The position numbers were made by a program, and so were the translations under genes. A stretch of DNA of 64,000 nt. Origin: Eutreptiella sp. 'Long Island Sound 2002' (lineage: Eukaryota; Euglenozoa; Euglenophyceae; Eutreptiales; Eutreptiaceae). Below the pieces are notes generated by a model, which was given only the letters and a program-made list of their open reading frames with translations, ran no database searches and was not told the origin of the DNA. The stretch lies in the NCBI GenBank assembly GCA_964036045.1, contig OZ038382.1:108336578-108400577 (forward strand), written 5' to 3'. Below, in pieces: positions 21,978-34,453 of the stretch (position 1 is the first letter of the stretch; each line of letters starts with the position of its first letter).

Positions 21978-24900
21978 TGAAGCGGTACCCAGAACCCCAT
22001 GGCTAGGGTAGGGCATACAACCGGTCTCCGGTCCACTAACCCCATGTACGGAAGGGAAGACCAGTCTCCGGTCCACTAACCCCATGTACAGAAGGCGCCC
22101 GTTGACGCCTGGTGTGAGCCCGTCGGGAGCGTGTTCCGTGCCGTAAAGCCCCGCATCGGCAACCCATGCACCGCCAGCGGAGATTTCTATGTCAGAATAT
22201 CAGGAATCAACAGGGTTTTATTTTCATATTGTTTCCGTCAACTTTTACGCTTCCGTTCTGATATTCACTGTTTTGACAGCTGGCGGTTAGCTCGCGACTT
22301 TAGCGTAACCGCCTGTTTAACTGTTATATACAGATATTTTAGCGCAAATCGTGACGAAGACTCTAAAGTCTTCAGGAATTGCATTGATGCATCCGCAATT
22401 TTCACATCTTACACTCGCAACCTTAATCCGGATTTTTCAGGATGTCGAAATTGGATTTTCGACTTCGACATCCCCGCACTTGATTTGACCTCTTTCGAGT
22501 GGACCTACGTGCTTCCCTATGCACGAATCAACTTTCCTTTTATCTTGCCCTCCATTTGTCGTAGAGATATGGGCAAAACAAAGTTGATTCGTGAGGCCAC
22601 TTGTGAGGGTCATATCTCGTGCCGCTTGCGAGGAGTGACAATAAGAAAACGTGGGATGTATTCACAATACTCCCGATGTAATTTAGGAAGCATTATATGC
22701 CTTGCGTCTTCACACGTGCGCGCTAGCGTAATGGATCATGGTCAAGAGGGTAGAGTTTGCGTTATAACTCTTTGGCCATGATATTGCGTGCGTTAAGATA
22801 ACTTTTGAGTGTAGCGCGCGAGTGTTGGTGTTGCATAGGAACTCTTCTTGAGTCCCTATGAGCAATTGACACCAAGCTATGCCCTTGGAGGGGGATGACA
22901 TATCGTGGGGGGAGCTACCTTTTTGGGCAATATGGAGTATGTGCCTTGTGTTGTGTTGCGTGCCCATTTGGCGGGTCCATCGCTCCAAGCCAAACCCACC
23001 AATGGACCTCATATTGTGCAAGCCCCTTCTCCATACTCAATTGCAAGCCTATTCTTCGTGAGGGGAAGCTTGTGTGGCGATCCCGAAGCGATGCGTTGGG
23101 AGCAAGGTGTGTGTTTTGCAATTTTCCATAATTTCATGTGCCCACTTGGGAAGTAGCGCTCGTGACCTTTCAAAGCGCCCCAAGTGGAGCACATGTGTGG
23201 AATCGAAGGTCATTGGTGCCAAGTCATTTTGTTTAGAAGGATTAGTTGATTGCACGATCCAAGCCGAAGACATTATAATATAATTGTGCACCTTTCAAGG
23301 CACTTTTGTGTATCTTTGTGCCAATTTTGCTTTTTTTTGGCCCGTCGTGATGTCAAGTGGCGACGGTGTTTCTCAACGTTGCGGTCAATTGACATCATGA
23401 CCCAAGTATGTTATGGGGGTACATACTTCGGTGCCCAACATATCTTGGACCCGGCGATACACTCTCCTTGGGCTTGGCATACCGTGGCCGCCATGTTGGC
23501 GATTTGGGACTATCCCAAATAATGGGCTCACTTGGCGACCCTGCCATTCCCAAAACCGGAGGTGTTGGGCGACGCCCAAAAGATATGTTAGACACATATG
23601 ACTTGATACCAATCCTATGGCACACTCCGGTCCAAGTCGGGCGTGTGCCTCATTTGCCTTAACCATGAGTGTGTGCATTTTTGGCCATTTTGAGCAGTTT
23701 TCCACTTTTGCTGCCCGCCGTGCACTATGTTCAGCCCACCCGTGCACGCCGGACGCATGGACCAATGGACCATATATGACATGGGTGTTAGGTATATTGG
23801 TCCCCATGGTTCACACACCACGTGGGCGAAGCGGAGCAACCTTCGTTAAGGTGCTAGCTCAAAGTGAGTGGGGGCAATTTTGCCATTTTGGCATTTGTGG
23901 ACCCAATTGGGATTGTCACCACGCCGAGTGGCATGGAGATCTTTGGGAGCCAAGTGCATGGCAGTCTCTGTTGGACTCCCGATGGATTGCGTATGGGAAG
24001 GCAGATCTGATCACCAAGCCGGCGTGCAGATATACTATTGGGAGCACCCCGAATTTTGGCTCATTTCAGGCAGCCAAAATGACCCCCTTTTGGGACCCCA
24101 ATTTCAACCCCCCGTGTGGTCAATTGGCGGCCCCATATCTCTATGCCCACAGGGGGGCCCGGACCTAATTTGAAGTTGTACAGTCAGATAGAAGTCCTAG
24201 GTCCTGCCTCCTAACCTGTGAGCCATTGGCCTTGCCCTGGCTGGGCGAGCCACGCGTGGGAATGACGCCAATTTTGGTAATTTTGGCATCATGACCCCAC
24301 TTGACGAATCCGTGTTGCCCTGATGCCGGGACCTCAGAGGGAACCAGGTTGGGTGAGGGCTCCAGGGAGTTTGTACTCAAAGGGCATAGGGTCAGTTACC
24401 TCTTCCCCACCTCTGGCGGGTCCGGACGAGAGGTCAATTTCGGGGATTTTTGAGTGAGTATCAGTTTGGGCTGAAACAGCCCATTTTGAGCTACCAACTC
24501 CTGGGTGAGAATGGCGGGGCCATATCTCTCGCTCAGAGAGGAGTTCGGACTTGCTGTTAAGGGAGCAATAGAAGCTACTGTCGGTTGGGCTTGGAGCTTC
24601 TTGGTTCCTAGATAACTCGCCTGTGGCCGGGCGAGACACCTCCCCTATTGGCAGGGTTTCAGGGTCCGGACTGAGCAGGGCATGGGTTGTGTTTGAGCCC
24701 CCGCCCCCACCAGCCACTGAGAGGGTCGGACCTGGCATTGGGATACGAGTTAGTACTGAGTGTATATTGTGCTGTGATGCCCTTACCCCAGTCCAGTCTT
24801 AACCCCATGTGTACATATCCTGATGTGTTGCTGTACATACTTTCGTTCCCTTGTTGCAGAGTGGCAAGGATCCTGAAACGCTTTGTCACATGACACGAGC

Positions 24901-24997
24901 GTATTGATGCCCTTGTGAGCGTAGTGCTTTGCCTGCCTGCTCACCTGTGCGTGTCAGCCGCAGCGTCCCGTGGCCAGCCCCCCACGGGAACGCGTCA
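21978..24997 (+). repeat. 5' LTR of inner element
   Basis: This 3020-bp LTR starts TGAAGCGGTACCC and ends GGGAACGCGTCA. It is co-linear with 34454-37477, which has 3024 bases. Near its start is a tandem pair of about 40 bases (GGTCTCCGGTCCACTAACCC). Its 5' part differs from the outer LTRs, while the rest is shared with them. Confidence 0.95.
23344..23402. promoter_or_regulatory. Conserved stem-loop (inner 5' LTR)
   Basis: The left arm is GTCGTGATGTCAA and the right arm TTGACATCATGAC, with one mismatch relative to the perfect arms in the other three LTRs. The TGACATCA core is kept on the right arm. Confidence 0.45.
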
Positions 24998-27900
24998 AAA
25001 GCGTTTCACCGCCGCGGGGTTACCAAGCCCTCGCGTGCCACTCGGGGCCACCAACCCCGAGCAGCGCGGCGCAGCTCGCAGCTCGCAGCGCAGCGCAGCG
25101 GCTCGTGCCCGGGAGGAAGCCGAAGCGCGAGCTGCCGCAGCCACGGCCGCCGCAATGGAGGAGGCAGAGGCCAAACTCCGCCGCGAGATTCCCCCGGGAG
25201 GATCACGGGTGGAGACCCTTCGAAAGCTTTTCGAAGAGGACGCCTCCTCCAAGATGACGCTGGACGAGGCCGACACGGGCAGCAGTGGGAGGCGTGGCCC
25301 CACCGCCCACCGACGGAGGAAGGGTAAGGGGAAGACCCCCGAGAGACCACGGAGGCCAGCGGGCGGACACCCCCACGACAGTGACCCCTCCTTCACCGCC
25401 AGCGACGGGGATGAACGAGGCCGCCGACATCGCCAAGTGGTGGCTTGGACGGGCGGAGGAGGCGGAGACGTCCCCATGGAACCGGAAGGTGAGGATGAGG
25501 ATCTCCCTCCCCCCTACCGGAGCTCGGAGTCTTCCGAGACCGAGACGCCCAGGTGGGGCGACATGGATGAGGATGACGACATGCACTTCGGCATCACGAA
25601 GAAGCGCCCATCCTCGGACCCACCGAGGCGACCCGGCAGAGACCCACCGGGACCCCCTGGCGGAGGACCATCAGGACACCCTGGAGACCCCGACGACCCA
25701 CCAGGGAACGGCGACCCAGATACCACCTGGCGGTGGATTGTCTACCTCCGCAGGAGGGTCCAGTTACTCGAGCGCGAGGTAGACACTGGCAAGGGCGAGA
25801 TGACTTGCATCGTCGGGGTCGCCGCGCGCGCGCAGAGAGAGCTGGACATCGCCAGGGCCGAGACCAGGTCGCTGAACACGGTTATCAGCGGCCTGCAGCA
25901 GAGGCTGGACGCGCTGGAAGCCCGTGGGAGCGTCGGCAGCGACCACCCACGCCTGGAGTCTGGCTCGTCGGACGACAGCTGGGGACCCGGACCAGGTCCA
26001 GACAGACCCCACGCCCCCGGCGAAGCCCCCAGGAGTCGCCCCAGCGCCAGTGCCCCCTCTCTCACCGCCCCCTCTCACCACAGCGCGGGCCGCCGCAACG
26101 AGCGCGTGCCGCCCGGCAGTGGCCGTGAGGATTGGCGTGATGAGTGGCTCAGCGCGGAGTACCGCAACCGCTGTGCTCCACCGCGGACACCGGTACGCCC
26201 CTGGCGCCCCGCACCAGCCCTGGAGCCAATCCCAATGGCTGGTGGACGTTATGGTGGACTCAGGGATGAGGTCCCCAGAGGAGACGTGGAGTGGGATGTC
26301 GGCGAAGGTGAGGACCTGGACCTGGACCTGGAGGAGTTCGACATCAGCCCACCGCGAGGTGTACGACGGGAGGCCGCTGAACGCAGCTGCCGGCGCCCTG
26401 GTGAGGAGGCATACATGGAAGGAGTACGGCGTGAACATCTGGGTTCAGCGTACATGGAGGAACCGCGGCGTAGCCACAGGGATTCCATGGAGAAGATGGA
26501 CGTCGCGGCCGTGGGAGTCCGTGGGAGAGGCCGGTGGGAACCTCGGTCGACCTCGCGGCCGGCGTTCATGGTCTCTAAGGCCGCGGATGCCGCCGTGTGG
26601 GAAGACTTGAAGGACATCAAGCCCCCCATGTACGACGGCAACCCCCTCAAACCTCGACCGCTTCTTGGAGAAGCTGGACGATTGGGGGGTAACCATTACT
26701 GAGGACATGCATCCCGCTGATGCGGAGAAGTACGTCGCGGTCGCCGGGCCTCAACCCGCGGGTGTGGTGGAGGTTCCGGTACTCCTTGAGCACCTCCCCT
26801 CCAACCCACTCCAGGATCTCGTCGCAGCTCATCCGCGCCAGGATGGCCTGCAGACGGATGGTCTGGCCGCTCAACTCACACTCGTCAAGGCGCCACATCG
26901 CGGTCTTCTCGCGATCGCCCGAGACAGTGATGAGGAGAGCGTTCCGCAGGGAGTGCCGTTTGACATCCCGGGCCACGTTCTTCCTCGTCCAAGCCACCAC
27001 ATTCGTATGATACTCTTTGGGGAGCATCATCTTGACCGTGTGGTTGGACTTGGCCCGCTTGGATTCCTCCTTGGTGACCCTCTTGATCCATGCTTCCGGC
27101 AGCATGGAGAGCAGGCGAGCCTGCTCGTCACCCTCATTCCAATCCTCCACGTTGCGGCGGAGGAGGGTGTAATGCCCTCGGAAGTCTCGCCAGTCCCGTA
27201 GGCGAATCTCCCGTCCATCATGCTGAAGCTTGATGGACTTCCACCGCTTGGCAGCCACCTGCGGAGCGTCCACCCGCTCCTGCTCGTTGAGCCACTTCTT
27301 GGCTTCCTTGAGGGTCTTGATTCTCCCCTCCTTGGTCGCCACGAGGTATAGCTCTCCGAGCACCTCCGGCAGGCGGTACCTGAACCGTCCGAAGAAATCA
27401 ACTACGTTGGCGAGGGACCTGGCAGGGAAGCTGCCATGGACCCAGCGGGGGCCGACGGCGACAAGACTCTCGTCGACGATGACGACGACGATGAGCCTGC
27501 CGAGGTGGCCGTTTGCGCCTTCGTGGCCAACAACCTGAGCGCGGGGAACAACCGGGGAAGCTTGAAGCCCCTGCAGCCGGGTTGGAAGAAGAAGGAGAAG
27601 AGAGACCCTCGCCGCGTTGGCGACCCTCCGCTGTCCTTTGGGGAGTTCATACGAGCTCACTGGCAGGGCTGTTTCGTGTGTTATGGGAGGAAGAAAGGCT
27701 TCAACCATGACCACCGAACATGCCCCATCCACAAGGCCGACACGGAGGCTTACAAGAAGGCGCACGGGTCGAAGAAGCGTGCGCCCGCGGGTATCCGGGA
27801 AGCCAAAGTGGAGGTCGACAAGGACGAGCTGGCCAAGCTGATGTCGTCGGTGGGGACCGAGTTGGCCAAGGACATCCAGGAGATCAAGCGGAACTGGGTC

Positions 27901-28023
27901 CCCAGGTCGGACAACAAGAACAAGGAGAACAACCAGAATGACCAGAACAAGGACAAGGACAAGAAGGGTAAGAAAGGGGGAAGGAAGAAGGGCAACCCTT
28001 CTTCCACAACCGACGCCCCCTAG
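24998..28023 (+). pseudogene. gag of inner element (deleted and internally inverted)
   Basis: The coding run begins after the LTR with an Ala/Glu-rich helix (AREEAEARAAAATAAAMEEA). It passes through a Pro/Gly-rich acidic region and reaches the capsid start MYDGNPL. Compared with the outer gag, about 1.4 kb of N-terminal coding sequence is missing near 25080-25110. An extra A near 26650 shifts the frame. Bases 26734-27396 are inverted. The C-terminal part (27397-28023) contains CFVCYGRKKGFNHDHRTCPI, a CX2CX8HX4C zinc-knuckle-like motif, then a Lys-rich tail. Gag would form the particle and bind element RNA. This copy cannot. Confidence 0.85.
26734..27396. other. 663-bp inverted segment within inner gag
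   Basis: The capsid section of gag lies on the minus strand here, although both flanks are on the plus strand. Minus-strand residues FRYRLPEVLGELYLVATKEG and KKWLNEQERVDAPQVAAKRW match the intact outer gag frame at 37955-39964. The ends are GTC on the left and GAA on the right where GAC is expected. The segment is exactly 221 codons, so the flanking gag frames stay in register. Confidence 0.9.
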
Positions 28024-28066
28024 CGGAGCCCCTGCAGCCAAGGGCCCCAGCTAGGGCGGTCGCAGG

Positions 28067-30003
28067 ATGGTGACGTGGGAAGCGCCGAACCATCCCGGTC
28101 GGCAGTCGATAAGCACAAAGGGACTGCCGCGGGCGGAAGGCCCGGTCCGGCACCCAGTCGCGGAGGCAGGGGGAAGGGGAAGTGAAGGCACGAACCCTTG
28201 CACCCGTCTGTCCTTCGCGACCAAAAATGTGTTTGATGTACTTCAAGATCTTTCCGAGATTATCAGAGGATCACCCGGACCGCGGCTGGATGCTGCAGAT
28301 CGGCAGCCTGAGCCCATTGTCCACAAGCTGCACCAGTCGCTTGTCGAGCTTCTGAAAAGTCCCTGAGCTTGCACGCCGTGCGCCGTATTGGGCGTGAGCG
28401 GCAGTTGCACCTTAAGGTCCGTGCCTTATGCGGGGAAGTGGAAAAGGTTTTCGACGTGTTGGTCGACACGGGAGCACAAGTCAGCTTGGTCAAGGCTGGC
28501 CTACTCCCACCAGAGTGTCTGACGGACAGTCGGAAACCTGTCAGGCTGCAGGTGGCGAACGGCCAGTACATGGTGGGAGGCACGAAGAAAGCGGCCATTC
28601 GGCTGCAGTTCGTGAACCACCGTGAGCTGAGCCGCCCAGACGTCGGCAAGGAAATCCTCCTGCACGGTCGCCTCTACGAGGCCGAGATGGACTGGGACAT
28701 GATCGTTGGGTACGACTTCATGATGGAGACGGACTCCGGCGTTCTCCCGGCCCAGGCCTCCAAGACCCTGTACCAGGACGACCAACTCTCGTGGCTTTCG
28801 TCACCTGAGCACCATGTGGAATGCCAATGGATCCACCCCGAACGCAATCAGCTCAAAGTGGCCGCACTGGACACTGAGCCAACTGGTCCTGCAAACCAGG
28901 AGTACGGCGTAATGCCGGAAGTGGCGAGCCGAGTTGTCGCGGACTTGGGAGCTTCGGATCTGGCCCTGGATGCGTTCTCATCAGGAACCTCCGCCCATCT
29001 TCGGGTGTGTGAGGAGTACTGGAGCGCACAGGACTCCGCGTGGAAGAAGCACTGGGGTCCGCATCAGGGCTTGATGTGGATCCATTGCCCTCGATGGGAC
29101 ATTCCAAGAGCGATAGCGAAGATTCGCAAGGACCGCTCCAAGGCAGTGCTGGTTGTTCCTATGGGATGCACCGAGGAGGAAAGTACCCGGCATTGGGTAG
29201 CCTCATTGACCAACATGACCTTAAACAAGGTCGTCCTACCGGCTCGAGAGAGTGTCTATCAGGACGCTAAGGGACAGCCCATGCCACCCCAGAGATGGCC
29301 AACGGAATTCCACTATGTGGATGGGGGCCTTGATCAGGCCGACGCCACGGACTTCGTGTGTGTCAACCGCATCATAGCGGAGCCATGGAGGCAATGCTTT
29401 GCGGTTCCCCCCGTTGACATCGGAGATTCGGAAGACCCCCTCACTGAAGAGGAGTTAGATCTAGTTCAGGGGTATATGGATCAGCCCTTTCACGACTGGG
29501 GAAACCAGCGTGAGGGCAAAGGCCAGGACAAAGCCTGGTGGGAAGTGGACTCGATCGTCTCCGGTTCCTATGATGGGAATACCTTCGTACAGAGGGTGCT
29601 GGATCACATGTCCAGCCAGGACGAGCCGCCCGGCGGTAACCCACCCTCCTACGGCGATCTATTCCGAGGCAAGACCAGAGATGGCTCTTTCGGCCACCTG
29701 GGAAGACCGCCTGAGCCGAAGACGAGCGGAGTAGCTACCCCTCAAGTAAGCTCCGTGGTTCAAGTGCACGGAAAAGCCAAGGCGGAGTCCGACGATTGCC
29801 CCAAGATTCAGGCATTGAGGGCCAGGCTGAAGCAGAAGTATGGGGATACCTTCTTCAGCGGAAAAGCCTGTCTTTCCCCCACCGGTGCGTGGACCGTATG
29901 GCGAGGCCAAGATACGACTGAAGCAGGACCCCCGTGTGTATCAGCACCGGGAGTTTGCCCTGAGGGGCGAGAGGAAAGAGGCCATGGAGAAGATCCTCCG
30001 TGA
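28067..30003 (+). pseudogene. pol N-terminus, protease and methyltransferase-like domain (inner)
   Basis: A first frame (28067-28366) carries the pol start (FATKNVFDVLQDLSEII, EPIVHKLHQSLVELL). A small deletion relative to the outer copy shifts it into the frame 28369-30003. That frame contains protease (FDVLVDTGAQVSLVKAGLLP) and the DIRS-like methyltransferase region (LALDAFSSGTSAHLRVCEEY, GLMWIHCPRWDIPRAIAKI, KAVLVVPMG). A linker of about 200 residues (ELDLVQGYMDQPFHDWGNQ) follows before reverse transcriptase. The frame ends after an extra G near 29866. Pol lies in a different frame from gag, so the ancestor probably used a frameshift or separate initiation. Confidence 0.88.
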
Positions 30004-30643
30004 TTTCATCCAGAGGGGCTGGCTCGAGCCGTGCCACTCCGCATGGGCCTCTCCGTGCTTCGTCGTCCCCAAGAAGGTTGCCGGTGAGTGGCAGCTCGTG
30101 GTCGACTACCGCGGCCTGAACGCCCAAACGCAGCATGATAGCTATACGCTTCCCCTCATTGAGGACATGCTGCAAAAACAACACCGGCGGAGGATCTTCA
30201 CGGTGATTGACCTGAAACATGGTTATCATCAGATGCCTCTCGCCGAGGAGTCCCGTGCCTGCACAGCCATGAGCACTCCACTCGGACCTCTCCAGTGGAA
30301 AGTGATGCCTATGGGCGTTACCAACGGCAATGCAGCTTTTCAGCGGATGCTGGAGAACCTGCTTGAGCCGGTGCTCGACTGTGCGGACCCCTTCGTGGAC
30401 GACGTGATCATCGCGTCCGGGGACCCCAGGATGAGCTACGAGAAGCTCCTGGAGGCACATGAGAGGGACGTCACTCGAGTGCTGGACCTTCTGGTTCGGC
30501 ACAAACTCACGGGCAGCAGTGACAAGGCCACCATTGCGGTAAGCGAGGTGGTCTCCGCTGGCCACGTAGTTGGGAACGGGCAGCGAAAGCCCATACCTGG
30601 CAAGGTGGCCGCGATCGAGCACTGGGAAAAGCCCGGTCTCTGA
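29866..30643 (+). pseudogene. Reverse transcriptase (inner pol)
   Basis: The motifs in order are GWLEPCHSAWASPCFVVPKK, VDYRGLNAQ, FTVIDLKHGYHQMPLAEES, MPMGVTNGNAAFQRML, DPFVDDVIIASG and KLTGSSDKATIAV. The catalytic Asp pair of FVDD and the Asp of VIDL are present. The frame ends near 30632, where five bases present in the outer element (around GCCCAAAACGG) are missing. The enzyme would copy element RNA to DNA in the particle. Confidence 0.92.
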
Positions 30644-32564
30644 GCTACGGGCGTATGTTGGGTTCTGCAACTACTACTCGGGGTATATCAAAATGTATGC
30701 CGAGTATGCAGCCCCCATGACGACCATGCTCAAGGGCAACCGAGAGGAGACCAAGAAGGGGTCCAAGAAGGCTCTGGTCTGCACAGCTGAGTCCGACCGT
30801 GCCTTTGAGGGGATGAAGCAGGCGCTGCTATCCGCAGTGGGTCTGCACCTCGTGGATCCCGACCGAGGGTTCGTCCTCTGCACCGACGCTTCCGACTACG
30901 CCGTGGGCGCTGTGTTGGAGCAAGTGCTTGACGATGGGAGGCACGTGCCCGTGGCCTTCTGGAGCCGAGTCCTGGCGGAAGGCCAGAGACGGACGTGGAC
31001 TCCCCGTGAAAAGGAGGCGTATGCCATCGTCATGGCTCTCAGGAAATGGGCTGGGTACATAGCCCTCCATCCCGTCACCGTCTGCACCGACCATCAGAGT
31101 CTGCAGTCGTGGCACAAGGAGCACGTGGACACCCCCTCAGGTCCCGCCTCCCGACGGGCAAGATGGCATGAGACCTTGGCGAAGTTCGACCTAACGGTTG
31201 TTCATATTCCTGGTAAGGACAACACCGTGGCGGACTGTCTCAGTAGGTGGGCCTATCCCGCCAGCAAGGGCATGACGGATATCTCTGCCCATGGCGATGA
31301 GGCTGAGACCGCTGAGGCCAAGAAGATCATTGAGATGGAGCGCCTGATGGAGGAGGAGGGTGTTAAATGCTTCGTCGTCATGGCTGCGGATGCCCCCCTC
31401 GGAAAGAGGGTGAGCAGAGCGGTCAGAGTGCTCGCCCCTGAGGGAGCTGACTCCGACAAGCACCTCTTCCCGGAGTCTTGCCTCAAGGACGACTGGACCG
31501 ACGACTACGCCAAGTCTGAGGCCTTTGCGGCCGAGTATAGGGCTGTGACCGACCCTGATGACGGGCAGAAGTGGCCAAAGGGGCTGACTGAGGAAGATGG
31601 CAAGCTCTACCGGAATGGTAAGCTGCTAGTACCAGAGTCCCGAGTGCTCGAGCTATGTGAAACTTGGCACCACAACATGCTGCACCCAGGGGTAAAGAAG
31701 CAAGCCCTTGACATGCAGCGTCGGTTCAAGATCGACCATCTTGTTCTTAACACGGCCATCAAGAAGGTCAGGAAGGGTTGCTCGGTCTGTCTGGCCTGCA
31801 ATCCCGATAACCGGAACGTCAAGGGGGAAGCCCAATGGACCCCGGTTCCTGACCAGCCCATGGAGTGCGTGGCCATGGACATCTTCTCCATGCCTGAAGT
31901 GCAAATTGGCAAGGAGACCTTTGACTGTGTGGTTCTCTGTGTGGACCGCCACAGCGGCTACGTTGTAGCCGTTCCGGCATGCAAAAAGGGGTTGCTTGCC
32001 AAGGAAGTGGCAGTCATGATGATTCGTCATTGGCTGACCGTCTTTGACATCCCCCGCACCATTTGCAGTGACCGAGGGCCCCAGTTTACTGGTGGCTGGT
32101 TCAAGGCCATGTGTTCCCTCATGGGAATACATCACGCCAAGAGCGTCGCCTATCTCAGCCGGTCTAACAGCCGTGCTGAAGTGGCTGGACGGCAGCTGTT
32201 CGAGAAGCTGCGCAACATCCACATCACCAATCCAAGTCGGAACTGGTTTGAGGAGATGTGGCCTGCTCTGAAGGCCCATCATGACACCCCCACTCCGGGC
32301 GGTTTGTCCCCTCACCAGATTCTGTTCGGCAGGGACCCCCTGGGTAGGGGACTTCCCTTGTCTGGTGATGGCATGGCTATGGATGCCAAGGAATTCTTCG
32401 CGCGGCAAGAGCAAACGGCGCGGGACATCCGCCAGCAGCTCGAGAAGGAGCATGCTGAGCGTCAGAAGTCCGCCCCGAGCTCGACAGCGCAGAAGTTCAG
32501 GGTGGGAGACCCGGTGTGGGTGATCAGACCCCGCCCTATGGGCACCCACCGCACCAAGACCTAG
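30570..32564 (+). pseudogene. RNase H and integrase (inner pol)
   Basis: This frame of more than 600 codons starts with the connection (FCNYYSGYIKMYAEYAAP). RNase H follows: FVLCTDASDYAVGAV, EKEAYAIVMALRKW, VCTDHQSLQSW and NTVADCLSRW. The integrase zinc domain has HHNMLHPGVKK and CSVCLACNPDN. The core has AMDIFSMPEV, SDRGPQFTGGWF and SRAEVAGRQLF, so the D,D,E residues are all kept. The frame ends with TAG at 32562-32564 in KT-stop-FTPGE, where the outer element has TGG. Only that nonsense change and the upstream frameshifts block it. Confidence 0.93.
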
Positions 32565-33029
32565 TTCACACCCGGAGAGGTGGTCCGCAGGATTGGTGAG
32601 GACACCTACCGCATCAAGGTGGGTCACGGACAGTTCCGGGAGCGCCACGAGAGTCAACTCAGTGTGCGGGAACCCGACCTCCGTGGCCAACATGTGTCCC
32701 TGAGCTATGCCGCACATGAGGCTGATTCGGATGATGACTATGCTGAGCAGGACGACTATACCGTCGAGAAGATCCTGGCTCAGCGTCCGAAAGCCTCGGC
32801 ACCCGGAGGTCTGGAGTTCAAGGTTCGTTGGCGAGGCTATGGGCCGTCCCACGATAACTGGGAACCCGTCTCCTCTTTCGTGCCGCGGGTCTCCCTTCAT
32901 GGAGTACATCCGCAAGCACAAGACCAAGATCCACGTCTCGGACTTGGCAGCACTCACCCAGGCGATTGCAGCCAGGGGTGCCTGATCAGGGCCCTGAGCT
33001 CTCTCCCGATGCATTTTCAGCGCTTGTGA
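32565..33029 (+). pseudogene. Chromodomain end of inner pol
   Basis: After the TAG the frame continues with FTPGEVVRRIGEDTYRIKVG and the chromodomain (YTVEKILAQRPKASAPGGLE, FKVRWRGYGPSHDNWEPVSS). The aromatic WRGY and NWEP residues are intact, unlike the outer copy. After SSFVPR a small deletion changes frame. The original tail (FMEYIRKHKTKIHVSDLA) is seen in the next frame, ending near 32985. Confidence 0.9.
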
Positions 33030-34442
33030 GCTCGACGGATCGTCCCTTACTTGCTTGCTCTCTCATCTTTCGGTGACCTGCCATCAGAGTGGCCATATAC
33101 CCCCCCCTGCTGAATCCAGAGGAGGATGGCCCCTCTCTTTCAATTCTATTCGTCACTCCCCACCTGCTGAATCCTTGGGAAACCAGGTAGGGCGACTGAC
33201 CTTCATATTTTCTGAGCTCTTGGGGCCTTGAAGCCCATACGACGTTGCGCAGCGGATGCCGCTGTCATCGGCATTGCGATTTTTGAGTGTGTGGTCTGGT
33301 CCCATGGCACTTGTGGGATCCAGACCAGTCTACGTGTGTCGCGACTAAATATGGCCTGAACTCACGCGTTTTCCTGTCCACCCTCCTGCGTTTGCCTTAT
33401 CCTGACCGTGGCGTAGTTTGGCACTCTGTCCAGAGTGTGTTTACACGCCTATTTACCCCGCTTGTTTTGCTTTTCTGTTCCCCAGGATATGTGCACCTGT
33501 ATGTCAGCCCATCACTGAAGTGTGGACTGTTTTTCCCCCCCGAGGGATGCGAATCGACTACGACGGCGCCCTGAGTCGCCGTTTTCATGCTTTTACTTAA
33601 GGTCCAGCCTGAACCAGTACCTAAGTACAGATTCTTCTATTTGAGTGCCTGTGATACCGTGTGCCCTATTCGCTGTGATGTGGAGATCCTGATGGCGCCA
33701 GGCGGGAAGCCCAGTTGCCTGACTACACTCCCAGCGGTCCGCCACTGTCAGTCCCAGTGTGAGCCTACCGACTCGCAGACGCACTTGCAGTCGGATGGCG
33801 GCCTCCGGTGCTCCTGACCTAGGTCAGTCTGCCTGGGAAACTGGTGGTTTGAGGAGTCGACGCCTCCGCCCACACTGCATGAGGACTCCCTCATGTATGG
33901 CCTTCGTGGTAATGGGGCGAGGGAAAAGACAGCCTTGATGCCAGATCCCCTAAGGAGGAGCTCGTTCGGCTGTACCACTCTGGACTCGCGTCGTATGGAT
34001 ATGGACATGGTGCGCCCGACCAAGGACCCGTGGGGACTCTCCCCCAGCCGGCGGGCCTTGGGAAGCTTGGGGTAGCCTGATGGATCTTTGTGGTCGCTTC
34101 CGACCTGTGGGACCACCTCGGTCGTCGCGTGACGCCTATGTTGGCTGTGTATGCCACTGCCACTGTGGTAGTGACCGTAGCAGCCGGCACCCGGTGCGCC
34201 TGGTATGGGTTAACGGGTCCTTTGGATGCTGAACAATCGCCGCCAGGACCCGGGACTTGATACTTGATACTATACATGTGCTACGAGCTTTTACAGCATC
34301 ATACCTATCTTACTGTGGGATTTTGGCAGCCTAACCTGAGTCAGCCTGAAGTGAGGATGTGACACCCCCCCCCTTCAGGAAATGGTCCTGGGTACCCGCT
34401 GCCATGCTTGGGTGTTATCGAGCCCCCCCCAGGGTTTGCTCT
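33030..34442 (+). other. 3' untranslated region of inner element
   Basis: About 1.4 kb with only short frames, co-linear with 15761-17205 of the outer element in opposite orientation. It ends with GATGTGACACCC followed by a C-run, and then the polypurine tract. No gene is seen. Confidence 0.7.
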
Positions 34443-34453
34443 AAGGAGGGGGG
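34443..34453 (+). other. Polypurine tract of inner element
   Basis: AAGGAGGGGGG lies directly before the 3' LTR start TGAAGCGG, the expected position of the plus-strand primer. Confidence 0.88.

Noticed and set aside
22131-22781. 216-codon plus-strand open frame inside the inner 5' LTR, also intact at 34607-35257
   Set aside because: The two copies differ at 11 amino acids, and I saw hardly any silent changes, so there is no sign of purifying selection. It is absent from the outer LTRs. It is treated as a chance frame.
26647-28041. 464-codon minus-strand frame across the inner gag
   Set aside because: Only the part within 26734-27396 is real coding sequence, because of the inversion. The remainder is the antisense of the gag C-terminus.
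33030-34442. Possible extra gene (envelope-like) between chromodomain and 3' LTR
   Set aside because: Only short frames, with no signal or membrane segments conserved between the inner and outer copies.
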